Positions 7,628 through 16,427 of a stretch of 22,531 bases of DNA are shown here, one piece after another. Source of the stretch: an uncultured Pseudomonadota bacterium. Its GTDB lineage: Bacteria > Pseudomonadota > Gammaproteobacteria > Burkholderiales > Eutrophovitaceae. Each line of letters starts with the position of its first letter. Within the stretch, counting starts at the first letter, position 1. The stretch is from NCBI GenBank assembly GCA_937983055.1, contig CALJLA010000142.1, positions 1-22,531 of the forward strand, in the 5' to 3' direction. Made by a program: the position numbers and the translations under genes. The notes beneath the pieces are model-generated. The model was not told where the DNA came from and did no database searches. It saw only the letters and a list, made by a program, of their open reading frames with translations.

Positions 7628-9328
7628 TCACTGCGGCTTCTCCGTTTTCCGCGGAATGTAGATAAGCACGATCTGTTCGTCCGCCGGCACGGCGGCGGCG
7701 AGCGCCATGCCGGTGCCGACGACGCGGATCTGGCGTTCGCGCTGTTCGTCGTTGCCGGGATCGAGATTGAAGCCGGTCGGCGGTTTGGGGAAGAGGGGGC
7801 GGCGCGGGGGCTGCGAAAGCAGGGCGCGTAGCTGCGCGGCGCTGGCGGCATTGCCGGCGCGTTCTTCCATTTCCACCAGGCGTTCGAGCGCGCGGCGGTC
7901 GCCGAGCGCGGCGCCCTGCAGGTAGTAGCGCTTCGCCTGCTCGAGGTCGCGCGTGACGCCTTCGCCGCGCTCGTGGCGCTGGCCCAGCGCGAACAGCAGC
8001 TCACGCAGCTCGGCCTCGGCCTTTGCGTGGCCCTGCTCGGCGGCGGCGGTCAGCCAGCGCAGCGCCTCCTGCTCGTCGCGGGCAACGCCGCGCCCGTTCG
8101 CGTACTGGTTGCCCAGGCGGTACTGCGCCGCCGCCACACCCGCCTCGGCGCCGCTGCCATACCAGGCCGCGGCGGCGGCCGGTTCGGCGGGGGCGCCGCG
8201 GCCCGCTTCGAAGAAGTCCTCGAGGTTGCCCTTGGCCTGCGGCACGCCGCCGGAAAGGCCGAGCAGGTACTCGTCGCGCGCGCGCAAGTAGTCGCGCGCG
8301 GTGCCGATGCCGCGGTCGTACATCACGCCGAGATTGTTGTGCGCCCTAGCATCGCCGCCGTCGGCGGCGCGCTGCCACCACGCCAGCGCCTTGGCCGGAT
8401 TCTTCGCCGTGCCGCGGCCGTGCTCGATCATTTCGCCGAGCGCGACCATGGCGCGGTAGTCGTCGTTACGCACGCCGCGCTGATACAGCGCCAGCGCCTC
8501 GGCGAGATTGTCGGTGCGCTCTTCTAGCGAAGCCAGGCGGAACAGCGCCTCGCCGTTGCCGCGCTCCATCGGCTTGCGGTACCAGTCCTTGGCGGCGGCG
8601 AGATCGACCGGCACGCCGATGCCTTTTTCGTAGAGCTGTGCGAGGTTCATCGCCGAGGCGTCGAAACCCTGCGCGGCGGCCCGCCGGTACCAGCGAATCG
8701 CCTCGTCGTACTGCTTGCGCTGCTCGAAGTCGTAGGCAAGCGAATGCTGGGCGGACGGGTCGCCTTTCTCGGCCCGCGCGGTGAACGGATCTTCCGGCGC
8801 CCGCTCGGTGGCGAGATGTTCCTTCCACAGCTTTGCCTGCACCTCGTCGATCAGCGCCTTTGCCTCGGGGCTGTCCTTGGCCACGCCGAGGCCGCTCATC
8901 GCCCGGCTGCCCACCAGCTTGAGCGCGCGCGTGTCGCCGAGATCGGCCGCCTTGCGGTACCAGGCCAGCGCGGACTCGGCGTTCTTTGCGCCGCCGTAGC
9001 CGAACTCTTCCATCGCGCCGATCAGCGTCATCGCCAGCGTCGAGCCCTTGGCCTGCGCGATGCCGGCTTCGCGGCGCGCCTCGTCGAAGCGGCCGGAAAA
9101 AGCCAGCGCGCGCGCGAGCTGCGCGCGAAAACGCACCTCGCCGGGAAAGTCGCGCACCGCCTTGCGGCAGGCGGCGATCGCCGGCTCGGTGTAGCGCGTC
9201 ATGCAGTACGCGCTCAGGCCCGGCACCACCTTGCCGGGATCGTAGGCGTCGCCGGCGTAGCGGTCGCAGGCGTTGGCGCCGGGTTCGGCCTGCGCCGCGC
9301 GTTCGCAGGCCTGGTGAATGCCCATCAT
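7628..9328 (-). CDS. Sel1-repeat protein, downstream half (possibly frameshifted from the upstream ORF)
   Basis: From the ATG at 9328 this encodes 566 residues. It is made mainly of Sel1-like repeats, helical pairs of about 36 residues, for example AIRWYRRAAAQGF, LAQLYEKGIGVPVDLAAAK, LGVMYDRGIGTARDYLRA, LGNQYANGRGVARDEQEA and ALGQRHERGEGVTRDLEQA; about eight are visible. A repeat-free tail contains FNLDPGNDEQRERQIRV and ends EKTEKPQ-like (KTEKPQ). Sel1 repeats are protein-protein scaffolds, often in the envelope. The start codon overlaps the stop of the upstream Sel1 ORF as ATGA. There is no signal peptide here although the upstream ORF has one. The first part (Cys-rich, ending AIAACRKAV then RAQLARALAFSGRFDEA) is paralogous to the start of the upstream ORF. 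It is either a translationally coupled second gene or the remainder of one frameshifted gene. Confidence 0.7.
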   Translation of the reverse strand: MMGIHQACERAAQAEPGANACDRYAGDAYDPGKVVPGLSAYCMTRYTEPAIAACRKAVRDFPGEVRFRAQLARALAFSGRFDEARREAGIAQAKGSTLAMTLIGAMEEFGYGGAKNAESALAWYRKAADLGDTRALKLVGSRAMSGLGVAKDSPEAKALIDEVQAKLWKEHLATERAPEDPFTARAEKGDPSAQHSLAYDFEQRKQYDEAIRWYRRAAAQGFDASAMNLAQLYEKGIGVPVDLAAAKDWYRKPMERGNGEALFRLASLEERTDNLAEALALYQRGVRNDDYRAMVALGEMIEHGRGTAKNPAKALAWWQRAADGGDARAHNNLGVMYDRGIGTARDYLRARDEYLLGLSGGVPQAKGNLEDFFEAGRGAPAEPAAAAAWYGSGAEAGVAAAQYRLGNQYANGRGVARDEQEALRWLTAAAEQGHAKAEAELRELLFALGQRHERGEGVTRDLEQAKRYYLQGAALGDRRALERLVEMEERAGNAASAAQLRALLSQPPRRPLFPKPPTGFNLDPGNDEQRERQIRVVGTGMALAAAVPADEQIVLIYIPRKTEKPQ

Positions 9329-10251
9329 CGACCAGCGCCGTACTGATAGAGCATCGCCATGCTTCCCTGCGCCGGGGAAAAGCCGGCCTCGGCGGCGCGG
9401 CGGAACCCGGTGCGCGCCATGCCGTAATCCTGCGGCAGCCACTGGCCGGCCCGGTACAGGTGGCCGACGTAGTGCTGCGCCCACAGCTCACCGGCGTGCG
9501 CCTGGCGCTCGTACCAGGCGGCCAGCCGCGCGCCGTCCGGCGCCAGGCGGCCGAGCTGCGCAAGGCGCAGCGGATTGCGGCGGCCCTCGGGCAGCGCCAC
9601 CGGCCGTTCCGCCGCCTTGCGCCACCAGCGTTCGGCCTCCGCCGCGTCGGCGCGCACGCCGCGGCCCTTCAGGTAGGCCTCGCCGAGAAGCTGCATCGCC
9701 AGCGGATCGAAGCCGGCCGCCGCGCGCGAAAGCAGCACCACCGCGTCGGCGTCGCTCGCCGCGGTGCCCCAGCCGTTGGCGGTCATCACCGCGAGATTGA
9801 AGTGCGCCAGCGGATGGTCTTTCTTCGCGGCCTCACGCAGCAGGTTCAGTGCCGCGCCGAGGTCGCGGCCGATGCCGTCGCCTTCGGCGAGCATCACGCC
9901 GAGCTGCACCATCGCCATCGGCGAGCCGAGCTCGCTGCCGGCACGCGCTTCGCGGAGCGCCCCGGCGCGGTCGCCGGCCACCGCGAGCACCCGCGCATGG
10001 CGCGCGCGCAGCGGCGCAGACTTCGGCTCGGCCTCGACGGCCTTGCCGCAGGCTTCGAGCATCTGCGGCAGCTCGCGCGCGAGTTCGTCCACCGAGCGGC
10101 CGTAGCGCTTTTCGCCCGAACTGAGGAAATCGGCGCCGCCGAACTCGCACGTCTGCGCCGGCGTTGGCGCGGCCTGGAGCAGCGGCGGACAGAGCGCGGT
10201 CAGGAAGATCGCGGCCGAAGTGATTGCAGGTTTGCTCGCCAGAAGAGCCAC
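9325..10251 (-). CDS. Exported Sel1-repeat protein, upstream half
   Basis: The chosen GTG start at 10251 follows GGGAGGGG with 3 nt between and gives 308 residues. It opens directly with a signal peptide (MALLASKPAITSAAIFLTA, then LCPPLLQA before APTPAQ). A longer frame to 10329 would overlap hicA and bury the signal peptide. The mature part contains several Sel1-like repeats: LGVMLAEGDGIGRDLGAA, LAVMTANGWGTAASDADA, LGEAYLKGRGVRADAAEA and VGHLYRAGQWLPQDYGMA. It stops abruptly in the middle of a repeat (SMAMLYQYGAGR), exactly where the next Sel1 ORF begins in another frame. The product would be periplasmic. It lies 37 bp downstream of hicA and may be transcribed with it. Confidence 0.7.
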   Translation of the reverse strand: MALLASKPAITSAAIFLTALCPPLLQAAPTPAQTCEFGGADFLSSGEKRYGRSVDELARELPQMLEACGKAVEAEPKSAPLRARHARVLAVAGDRAGALREARAGSELGSPMAMVQLGVMLAEGDGIGRDLGAALNLLREAAKKDHPLAHFNLAVMTANGWGTAASDADAVVLLSRAAAGFDPLAMQLLGEAYLKGRGVRADAAEAERWWRKAAERPVALPEGRRNPLRLAQLGRLAPDGARLAAWYERQAHAGELWAQHYVGHLYRAGQWLPQDYGMARTGFRRAAEAGFSPAQGSMAMLYQYGAGR

Positions 10252-10288
10252 GAACCCCTCCCAACCGGGGCGGTACAACCGGGACCGT

Positions 10289-10477
10289 TCAGAAGTGTTT
10301 TGGAAGGCCGGCCTGCTTGAGGACGGCATGTCGAGACTTGATCTTTGCGTCCACTACGAAGTGCACTTGTGTGACCGGGCTGAACCAGATTTCGTGATCA
10401 CCCTTGCCAGCACGCACGAACCGGCAGCCGGCCGCCGTGAGCAGCCGCTTGAGCTCCGGGGTGAAGCTCTGTGTCAC
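10289..10477 (-). CDS. hicA: HicA-type mRNA interferase toxin
   Basis: The protein has 62 residues and is recognisable across its whole length as HicA (YcfA family): ELKRLLTAAGCRFVRAGKGD, then HEIWFSP, then KIKSRHAVLKQAGLPK. His28 in GKGDHEIW is the expected catalytic histidine. HicA has a double-stranded-RNA-binding-like fold and cleaves mRNA, stopping translation until it is neutralised by HicB. The GTG start overlaps the hicB stop by 4 bp (GTGA), which indicates translational coupling with antitoxin first. Length is normal for the family and no lesion is seen. Confidence 0.9.
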   Translation of the reverse strand: MTQSFTPELKRLLTAAGCRFVRAGKGDHEIWFSPVTQVHFVVDAKIKSRHAVLKQAGLPKHF

Positions 10478-10698
10478 GCTGCAAGTTCAAATCGCCGGGT
10501 GAGGAGCTCGAATGCGATCGGCGAGCTGTCCGTACGCCCATTGAGCGCGAGCAGTTCGGGGATCAGTGTCTTGAGTTTTTCTACCAGACCTTCCGCGGTC
10601 TCCGCCTCGGTTGCGAGGCCGGGAACGTCTTCACTGGACGCAACCCACACTCTGGCTTCGTCGTCCCAGACAGCGTGTACGTAGTATGGCTTCTCCAT
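10474..10698 (-). CDS. hicB: HicB-type antitoxin (DUF1902 family)
   Basis: From the ATG at 10698 the protein has 74 residues. GAGGGA lies about 12 nt upstream; the frame also allows a TTG start six codons earlier. The sequence VHAVWDDEARVWVASSEDVP then GLATEAETAEGL and IPELLALNG is the DUF1902 form of the HicB partial RNase H-like fold, which binds and blocks HicA. The usual C-terminal DNA-binding extension of longer HicB proteins is absent, so autoregulation may depend on the complex or another factor. The order hicB-hicA, with a 4-bp overlap, is one of the two orders known for this type II toxin-antitoxin system. Confidence 0.88.
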   Translation of the reverse strand: MEKPYYVHAVWDDEARVWVASSEDVPGLATEAETAEGLVEKLKTLIPELLALNGRTDSSPIAFELLTRRFELAA

Positions 10699-10826
10699 GC
10701 CCGTGTTCCCTCGCAATATTCAATCCAAGACTAGCACTCCGCCCGGGTAGTCGCCAGTCGCCCCTTGCCTTGGCGGAGTGAGCGGAGTGAAACGAAGTCG
10801 GAATCTGCCATTTCGCCTGTTCGCGA

Positions 10827-12500
10827 CTATGACCGCAACACCCTGCCAGCCGCCTCATCGACAATCCGTCCGTCCGCCCAGGTCGGCGTGCCGTTCACCA
10901 CGGTGCAGCGCACGCCCTGCGACGGCATCACCATGCGCTTGCCGCCGCCCGGCAGGTCGAAGCGCCGCTCGCCGCGGTTGCCGGAGCCGACGGTACTCGG
11001 GTCGAAGATGGTGATGTCGGCGGCGAGACCGGCTTTGAGCCGGCCGCGGTCCTTGATGCCGAACAGGTCGGCGGGATCGGAGGTGAGCCGCCGCACGGCT
11101 TCTTCCAGCGACAGCACGCCGCGCTCGCGCACCCAGGTGCCCAGCAGATAGGTCGGGTAGCCGCTGTCGCACAGCATGTCGACATGCGCGCCGCCGTCGC
11201 CCAGCCCCACCAGGATCGCCGGGTTGTTGAGCAGTTCGGCCATGCGATCGACCCGGGTGTTGAACGAGGTCATGGTGAATTCGAGTTCCAGGTCGTCGGC
11301 AAGCGTGAGGTCGAGAAACGCGTCGACCGCGTCCTTGCCCTGCGCGGCTGCGATGTCGGCCACCGTCATGCCCTCGAAGCGCTTCAAGTCCGCGCTGCGC
11401 ACTTCGTGCAGGGTGATGCGCGCCCAGTTGCCGAAGCCCTGGGGGTTTTTCAGTTCCTCGCGAAACTGGTTGCGAAACGCCGGGTCGGCATAGACGGCTT
11501 TCTGCGCGGCCTTCGACTTGTCGGCGAACACCCGCTTCCACGACGGAAACGACGCGAAGGAAAACGGGCTTTTCATGTCGATCTCGCGCGTCAGCGGCAG
11601 GGGCGAGGTCTGCGGGCGCGCGCCCCTGGCGATCATCGGCGCGGCGCGCTTCAGCGTGTCGCGCACCGCCTCCGGAATGTCGTCGCGGTCGAACAGCGCG
11701 ATGAAGGTCACCGGGCGGCCGCTTTCTTCCAGCAGAAAATCCAGCAGCTCGCACTGGTCCGGCTCGAGCACGCCGATCTGGCGGGTCAGTGCCACCTCGA
11801 TCGCGCCCTTGTTCGACTGCTTGAGCACGTTCGCGTAGGCCTTGAGTTCGTCGCGGCTGGCGTTGCGGCAGGCGAGCGGCTTGCCGCCGAAGCCCATGTG
11901 CTGGTTGAGAATGGTGCTGGAAAAACCGAAGGCGCCCGCCTGCATCGCTTCGCCGAGCAGCGCGGCGATCCGCGCGGTTTCGCCGGCGTTCGCCGCGCGC
12001 TCCATCGATTCGGCGCCCATCACGTAATGGCGAAACGGCGTAAGCGGCGCGAGAAAGGCGAGATTGACCGACGGCCGGCGCCGCGCGGCTGCATCCATGT
12101 ACTCGGGAAAGCTTTCCCAGTCCCAGGTGATGCCGCGCTCCAGCACCTCGAAGGGAATCGCCTCGACGTTGACCAGGTCGCGCATCGCCACTTCGCGCGC
12201 GGCCGGCCGGCAGGGCGCGAGGCCGACGCCGCAGTTGCCCATGACCACGCTGGTGACGCCGTGCCAGGACGAGGGCGTGACCGCGCCGTCCCAGCAGATC
12301 TGGGCATCGTAGTGGGTGTGGGGGTCGATGAAGCCGGGCGCGACCACGCAGTCGCCGGCGTCGATTTCCTGCCGGGCAGGACTGTCGAGTTCGCCGATGG
12401 CGACGATGCGGCCGTCGGCCACGGCGACGTCGGCGCGTCGGCCCGGCGCGCCGGTGCCGTCGACGACCAGTCCGTTCCTGATCAGCAGGTCGCAGGCCAT
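10827..12500 (-). CDS. Amidohydrolase family protein, N-acyl-D-amino-acid deacylase-like
   Basis: The protein has 557 residues. It has the amidohydrolase layout: an N-terminal beta part (DLLIRNGLVVDGTGAPGRRA), a barrel opening with FIDPHTHYD (His61, His63), then MGNCGVG (Cys90), and near the C-terminus GLGDGGAH (Asp435) followed by ADITIFDPSTVG. In D-aminoacylases the HxH pair, this Cys and this Asp bind zinc, and the enzyme hydrolyses N-acyl-D-amino acids. The two further histidines of characterised D-aminoacylases (in THxR and HHK motifs) appear to be replaced, in VALTRQIG and FIALFDRDD, so metal loading and substrate may differ. A strong ribosome binding site (GGGAGG) precedes the ATG. No membrane segment or signal peptide is seen, so it is probably cytoplasmic. 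Confidence 0.85.
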   Translation of the reverse strand: MACDLLIRNGLVVDGTGAPGRRADVAVADGRIVAIGELDSPARQEIDAGDCVVAPGFIDPHTHYDAQICWDGAVTPSSWHGVTSVVMGNCGVGLAPCRPAAREVAMRDLVNVEAIPFEVLERGITWDWESFPEYMDAAARRRPSVNLAFLAPLTPFRHYVMGAESMERAANAGETARIAALLGEAMQAGAFGFSSTILNQHMGFGGKPLACRNASRDELKAYANVLKQSNKGAIEVALTRQIGVLEPDQCELLDFLLEESGRPVTFIALFDRDDIPEAVRDTLKRAAPMIARGARPQTSPLPLTREIDMKSPFSFASFPSWKRVFADKSKAAQKAVYADPAFRNQFREELKNPQGFGNWARITLHEVRSADLKRFEGMTVADIAAAQGKDAVDAFLDLTLADDLELEFTMTSFNTRVDRMAELLNNPAILVGLGDGGAHVDMLCDSGYPTYLLGTWVRERGVLSLEEAVRRLTSDPADLFGIKDRGRLKAGLAADITIFDPSTVGSGNRGERRFDLPGGGKRMVMPSQGVRCTVVNGTPTWADGRIVDEAAGRVLRS

Positions 12501-12611
12501 GCCTTACCTCCCGGCCGCAAGAATAAACCGGATTGCAACAGGGCACAGCCCCCGGGGGGAAAGCACCCCGCCCATGCCGCAGGCATGGACGGAGGCGTCA
12601 GCGCACCGGCG

Positions 12612-13010
12612 TCAGTTGCTGCGGCTGGGGAACAGGCGCGAGGCCTGCCACATGTAGAACTCGACCGGCTGCGATTCGGCCAGCACCGTGCCGCCGGCGT
12701 CGATCACCTGAGCGGTGAGCTGGTGCGTGCCGCGATGGATGCCGGACAGGTTGAACGACGAGCCCCGGCCCTGGGCGACCGACTCGCCGTCGACCAGCAG
12801 GCGCACCTGCTGGCCGGGCGCGAGGTCGGCGGCGACATGCACGGTGACTTCGCCCTGGTTGTTGTGCACCGTTTCCTTGGGCTTCGGGCTGACGATGCTG
12901 ATCTGCGCGGCCGCGGCGGCGGCTGCGAACGCCAGCGCCGCCGCGACCATCAGCGTGGCCGGCAATGCGCGGGACAGGATTGCAGTACGGGTCATGGTCT
13001 GGGTTTTCAT
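12612..13010 (-). CDS. Exported Ig-like-fold protein of unknown function
   Basis: From the ATG at 13010 (GGAAGGG ribosome binding site) this encodes 132 residues. Residues 1-36 form a signal peptide with a long Ala-rich core ending AAAAAAAQ. The mature part (ISIVSPKPKETVHNNQGEV, APGQQVRLLVDGES, FNLSGIHRGTHQLTAQVID, then VEFYMWQ) resembles the Ig-like C-terminal domain found in DUF4124-type exported proteins: a short beta sandwich with the DG and RG-H-L turn motifs. It is probably periplasmic and free of catalytic residues. It lies 111 bp upstream of the deacylase on the same strand and may share its transcript. A hairpin (CCATGCC-GCA-GGCATGG, near 12573-12589) lies between them. Confidence 0.7.
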   Translation of the reverse strand: MKTQTMTRTAILSRALPATLMVAAALAFAAAAAAAQISIVSPKPKETVHNNQGEVTVHVAADLAPGQQVRLLVDGESVAQGRGSSFNLSGIHRGTHQLTAQVIDAGGTVLAESQPVEFYMWQASRLFPSRSN

Positions 13011-13098
13011 ACCCTTCCAGACAGGCGGGGCGCGGCGGAGTTCGCTCGCAGGAAACGGGCTCGGCGAAACGGGCCCGACGACCCGGAGAAAAGCACCT

Positions 13099-13306
13099 CT
13101 CACCGCGGAGGACACGGAGGACGCGGAGGAAAGCGATTGAATGAAGACGCAAGGGGCACGGAGAATCCGGTCAGCTCGAAATTGCCGACGCGCACTCAGG
13201 ATGGTTTGTCCTCGAGGACGCTTACGGTCGCGAATCGCCCGGGACACGTACGCCCCGAGTTACTCAGTGTTCAGGTTTTGTCTTCCTCCGCGTCCTCCGC
13301 GGTGAG
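13099..13306. repeat. Palindromic element A1 with CACGGAGGA-type arms
   Basis: The left arm (13099-13132, CTCACCGCGGAGGAC onward) is built of 9-bp steps of the type ACACGGAGG. The right arm (13283-13306) is its reverse complement with one step fewer. They enclose about 150 bp of non-coding sequence. A related outer pair occurs at 16190-16402. The element sits between the divergent Ig-like gene and the HDOD-GGDEF gene. Confidence 0.7.
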
Positions 13307-13320
13307 CGTCGATTTCAGGC

Positions 13321-13337
13321 GCCGGCCGCAGGCCGGC
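13321..13337. repeat. REP-like 17-bp palindrome upstream of the HDOD-GGDEF gene
   Basis: GCCGGCCGCAGGCCGGC forms a 7-bp stem with a 3-nt loop. Its exact reverse complement occurs at 15413-15429, just past the stop of the same gene, so the gene is bracketed by an inverted pair. Confidence 0.5.
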
Positions 13338-13470
13338 TCTGGCGAGGCCCTAAAGGTTTCCCACCCTCTTCCGTTATGCCAGAGGCACACCCGTGTGTCC
13401 GGAGCGGCTGTGGGTTTTCGAGAATCCGGCAAATCAACCGGATGTTTCGCGGAACCCGACCCTTCCCGAC

Positions 13471-15411
<1,941 letters not shown>

Positions 15412-15412
15412 G

Positions 15413-15429
15413 GCCGGCCTGCGGCCGGC
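15413..15429. repeat. REP-like 17-bp palindrome after the HDOD-GGDEF stop
   Basis: GCCGGCCTGCGGCCGGC starts 1 bp past the stop codon and is the exact reverse complement of 13321-13337. It can form a 7-bp GC stem-loop in the transcript. Confidence 0.5.
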
Positions 15430-15482
15430 GTCCGGCACCGGCGATTACCGCCCGGGAGCGCGGAGGACGGGCGAAAGCGACT

Positions 15483-15588
15483 GCGAACCACCCAGGGCAC
15501 CCAATTCACCAAGAACACCAGGAACCGCGATTTCCGGTCTGGTTCACCTGTTGCCTTGGTGTCCTGGGTGGTTCGCCTGGGTTTTTTC
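15483..15588 (+). repeat. 94-bp palindromic element E1 with trailing T-run
   Basis: The 94-bp element (15483-15576) starts GCGAACCACCCAGGGCACC and ends in the complementary GGTGTCCTGGGTGGTTCGC. It folds into one long imperfect hairpin. It is about 88% identical, over equal length, to the reverse complement of 16258-16351. CTGGGTTTTTTCC follows, so the element may serve as the Rho-independent terminator of the HDOD-GGDEF gene. Confidence 0.75.
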
Positions 15589-15693
15589 CGCAGTCCTCAG
15601 TTCCGCCTTATGTTCTTGCCCCACGTCCGCCGTGGCGGGGTCGATCCCGACCGGGCCCGGGGTGCGTTTGACGCACCGCGGCGCAAAAGCCCT

Positions 15694-15722
15694 TTGACGG
15701 CGTAGGGGGACCGGCGTATAAG
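15694..15722 (+). promoter_or_regulatory. Sigma70 promoter of the cold-shock gene
   Basis: TTGACG (15694-15699) and TATAAG (15717-15722) are separated by exactly 17 bp. Transcription would begin near 15729 and give a leader of about 146 nt before the ATG. The leader contains a perfect 14-bp palindrome CGGGCGTACGCCCG (15825-15838). Long structured leaders are typical of cspA-type genes and can act as RNA thermosensors; that role is inferred here. Confidence 0.7.
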
Positions 15723-15874
15723 GAGAGCCGCTGGAATCTCCAAGCGCTGAGGTTGTAGTCCATCACGGCGCCGTCATACGGTCCTGTCCTGTACTTTCGA
15801 TAATCTCCTCTTGGTCTCTCCCGCCGGGCGTACGCCCGTGAACATTACTTTTACTACTTAAGGAAATTTCGAAC

Positions 15875-16078
15875 ATGGCAACAGGTACCGTGAAGTGGTT
15901 CAACGAATCGAAGGGTTACGGCTTCATTACCCCGGATGACGGCGGCAAGGATCTCTTTGCCCACTATTCCGCGATTCAGTCGTCGGGTTTCAAGACCCTG
16001 CAGGAAAACCAGAAAGTCACCTACGACAAGACCACCGGCCCGAAAGGCGACCAGGCCTCCAACATCCGGCCGGCGTAA
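15875..16078 (+). CDS. CspA-family cold-shock protein
   Basis: The protein has 67 residues and is a complete single cold-shock domain. RNP1 is KGYGFI at 13-18 and RNP2 is LFAHY at 27-31, here with Ala-His-Tyr in place of the more usual Val-His-Phe. It starts MATGTVKWFN, as most members do. It binds single-stranded RNA and DNA and acts as an RNA chaperone, either in the cold or constitutively. A ribosome binding site (AAGGA) precedes the ATG. The gene has its own promoter and leader (15694 onward) and a strong terminator (16121-16150), so it is monocistronic. Palindromic repeat elements in inverted orientation flank it on both sides. Confidence 0.97.
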   Translation: MATGTVKWFNESKGYGFITPDDGGKDLFAHYSAIQSSGFKTLQENQKVTYDKTTGPKGDQASNIRPA

Positions 16079-16120
16079 GCTGAACCGAATTTCGTCGCGG
16101 CCCGCCCACGCGGGCTGCGC

Positions 16121-16150
16121 AAAAAAGCCCGGGCAACCGGGCTTTTTTTT
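16121..16150 (+). terminator. Rho-independent terminator of the cold-shock gene
   Basis: The stem AAAAAAGCCCGG/CCGGGCTTTTTT with a GCAA loop runs into eight T (16143-16150). This is a textbook intrinsic terminator 43 bp after the stop. The A-run on the other side means it could also work in the opposite direction. Confidence 0.92.
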
Positions 16151-16189
16151 CGCCTCGAGCAGCCGCGAGGCGTTGGGGATGGAGAGAAC

Positions 16190-16402
16190 AACGCTTTCAC
16201 CACAGAGGACACAGAGCAAATCGGAAGGCAGGACTCAGTACAGAGGAAAACCCCCAGGCGAACCACCAAGGACACCAAGGCACCAAGTGAACCAGACCGG
16301 AAATTGCCTTTCCTGGTGTTCTTGGTGAGTTCTGTGCCTTGGGTGGTTTGCAGTCGCTGTTGTTTATCCTCCGTGTCCTCCGCGTCCTCCGTGGTGAGCG
16401 TT
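16190..16402. repeat. Palindromic element A2, enclosing element E2
   Basis: The left arm AACGCTTTCACCACAGAGGA (16190 onward) is complementary to the right arm ending CCTCCGTGGTGAGCGTT (16386-16402). The arms are built from the same 9-bp CACGGAGGA-type steps as A1 (13099-13306), and total length is similar (213 versus 208 bp). The core differs: A2 contains the whole 94-bp E2 element. It fills most of the space between the cold-shock terminator and the serine hydrolase stop. Confidence 0.7.
16258..16351 (-). repeat. 94-bp palindromic element E2, inverted copy of E1
   Basis: The reverse complement aligns with 15483-15576 without gaps, with about 11 mismatches in 94 positions. It folds on itself (GCGAACCACCAAGGACACC pairing with GTGCCTTGGGTGGTTTGC). 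With E1 it brackets the cold-shock gene in inverted orientation. Confidence 0.75.
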
Positions 16403-16411
16403 GCGCGTCAC

Positions 16412-16427
16412 CGGGCCGTCAGGCCCG
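16412..16427 (-). other. Gene-end hairpin CGGGCC-N4-GGCCCG overlapping a stop codon
   Basis: The loop GTCA (16418-16421) includes the stop codon of the serine hydrolase. The same stem sequence follows the 114-aa gene at 2980-2995. There is no U-tract. Confidence 0.4.

Noticed and set aside
13099..13133. Short repeated CACGGAGGA units as a CRISPR array
   Set aside because: Units are 9 bp, contiguous and part of inverted arms; there are no spacers and no cas genes.
15789..15804. Third copy of the AAAGTAYAGGCCTG repeat upstream of the cold-shock gene
   Set aside because: Only about 10 bp (CCTGTACTTT) match, which is too short to call.
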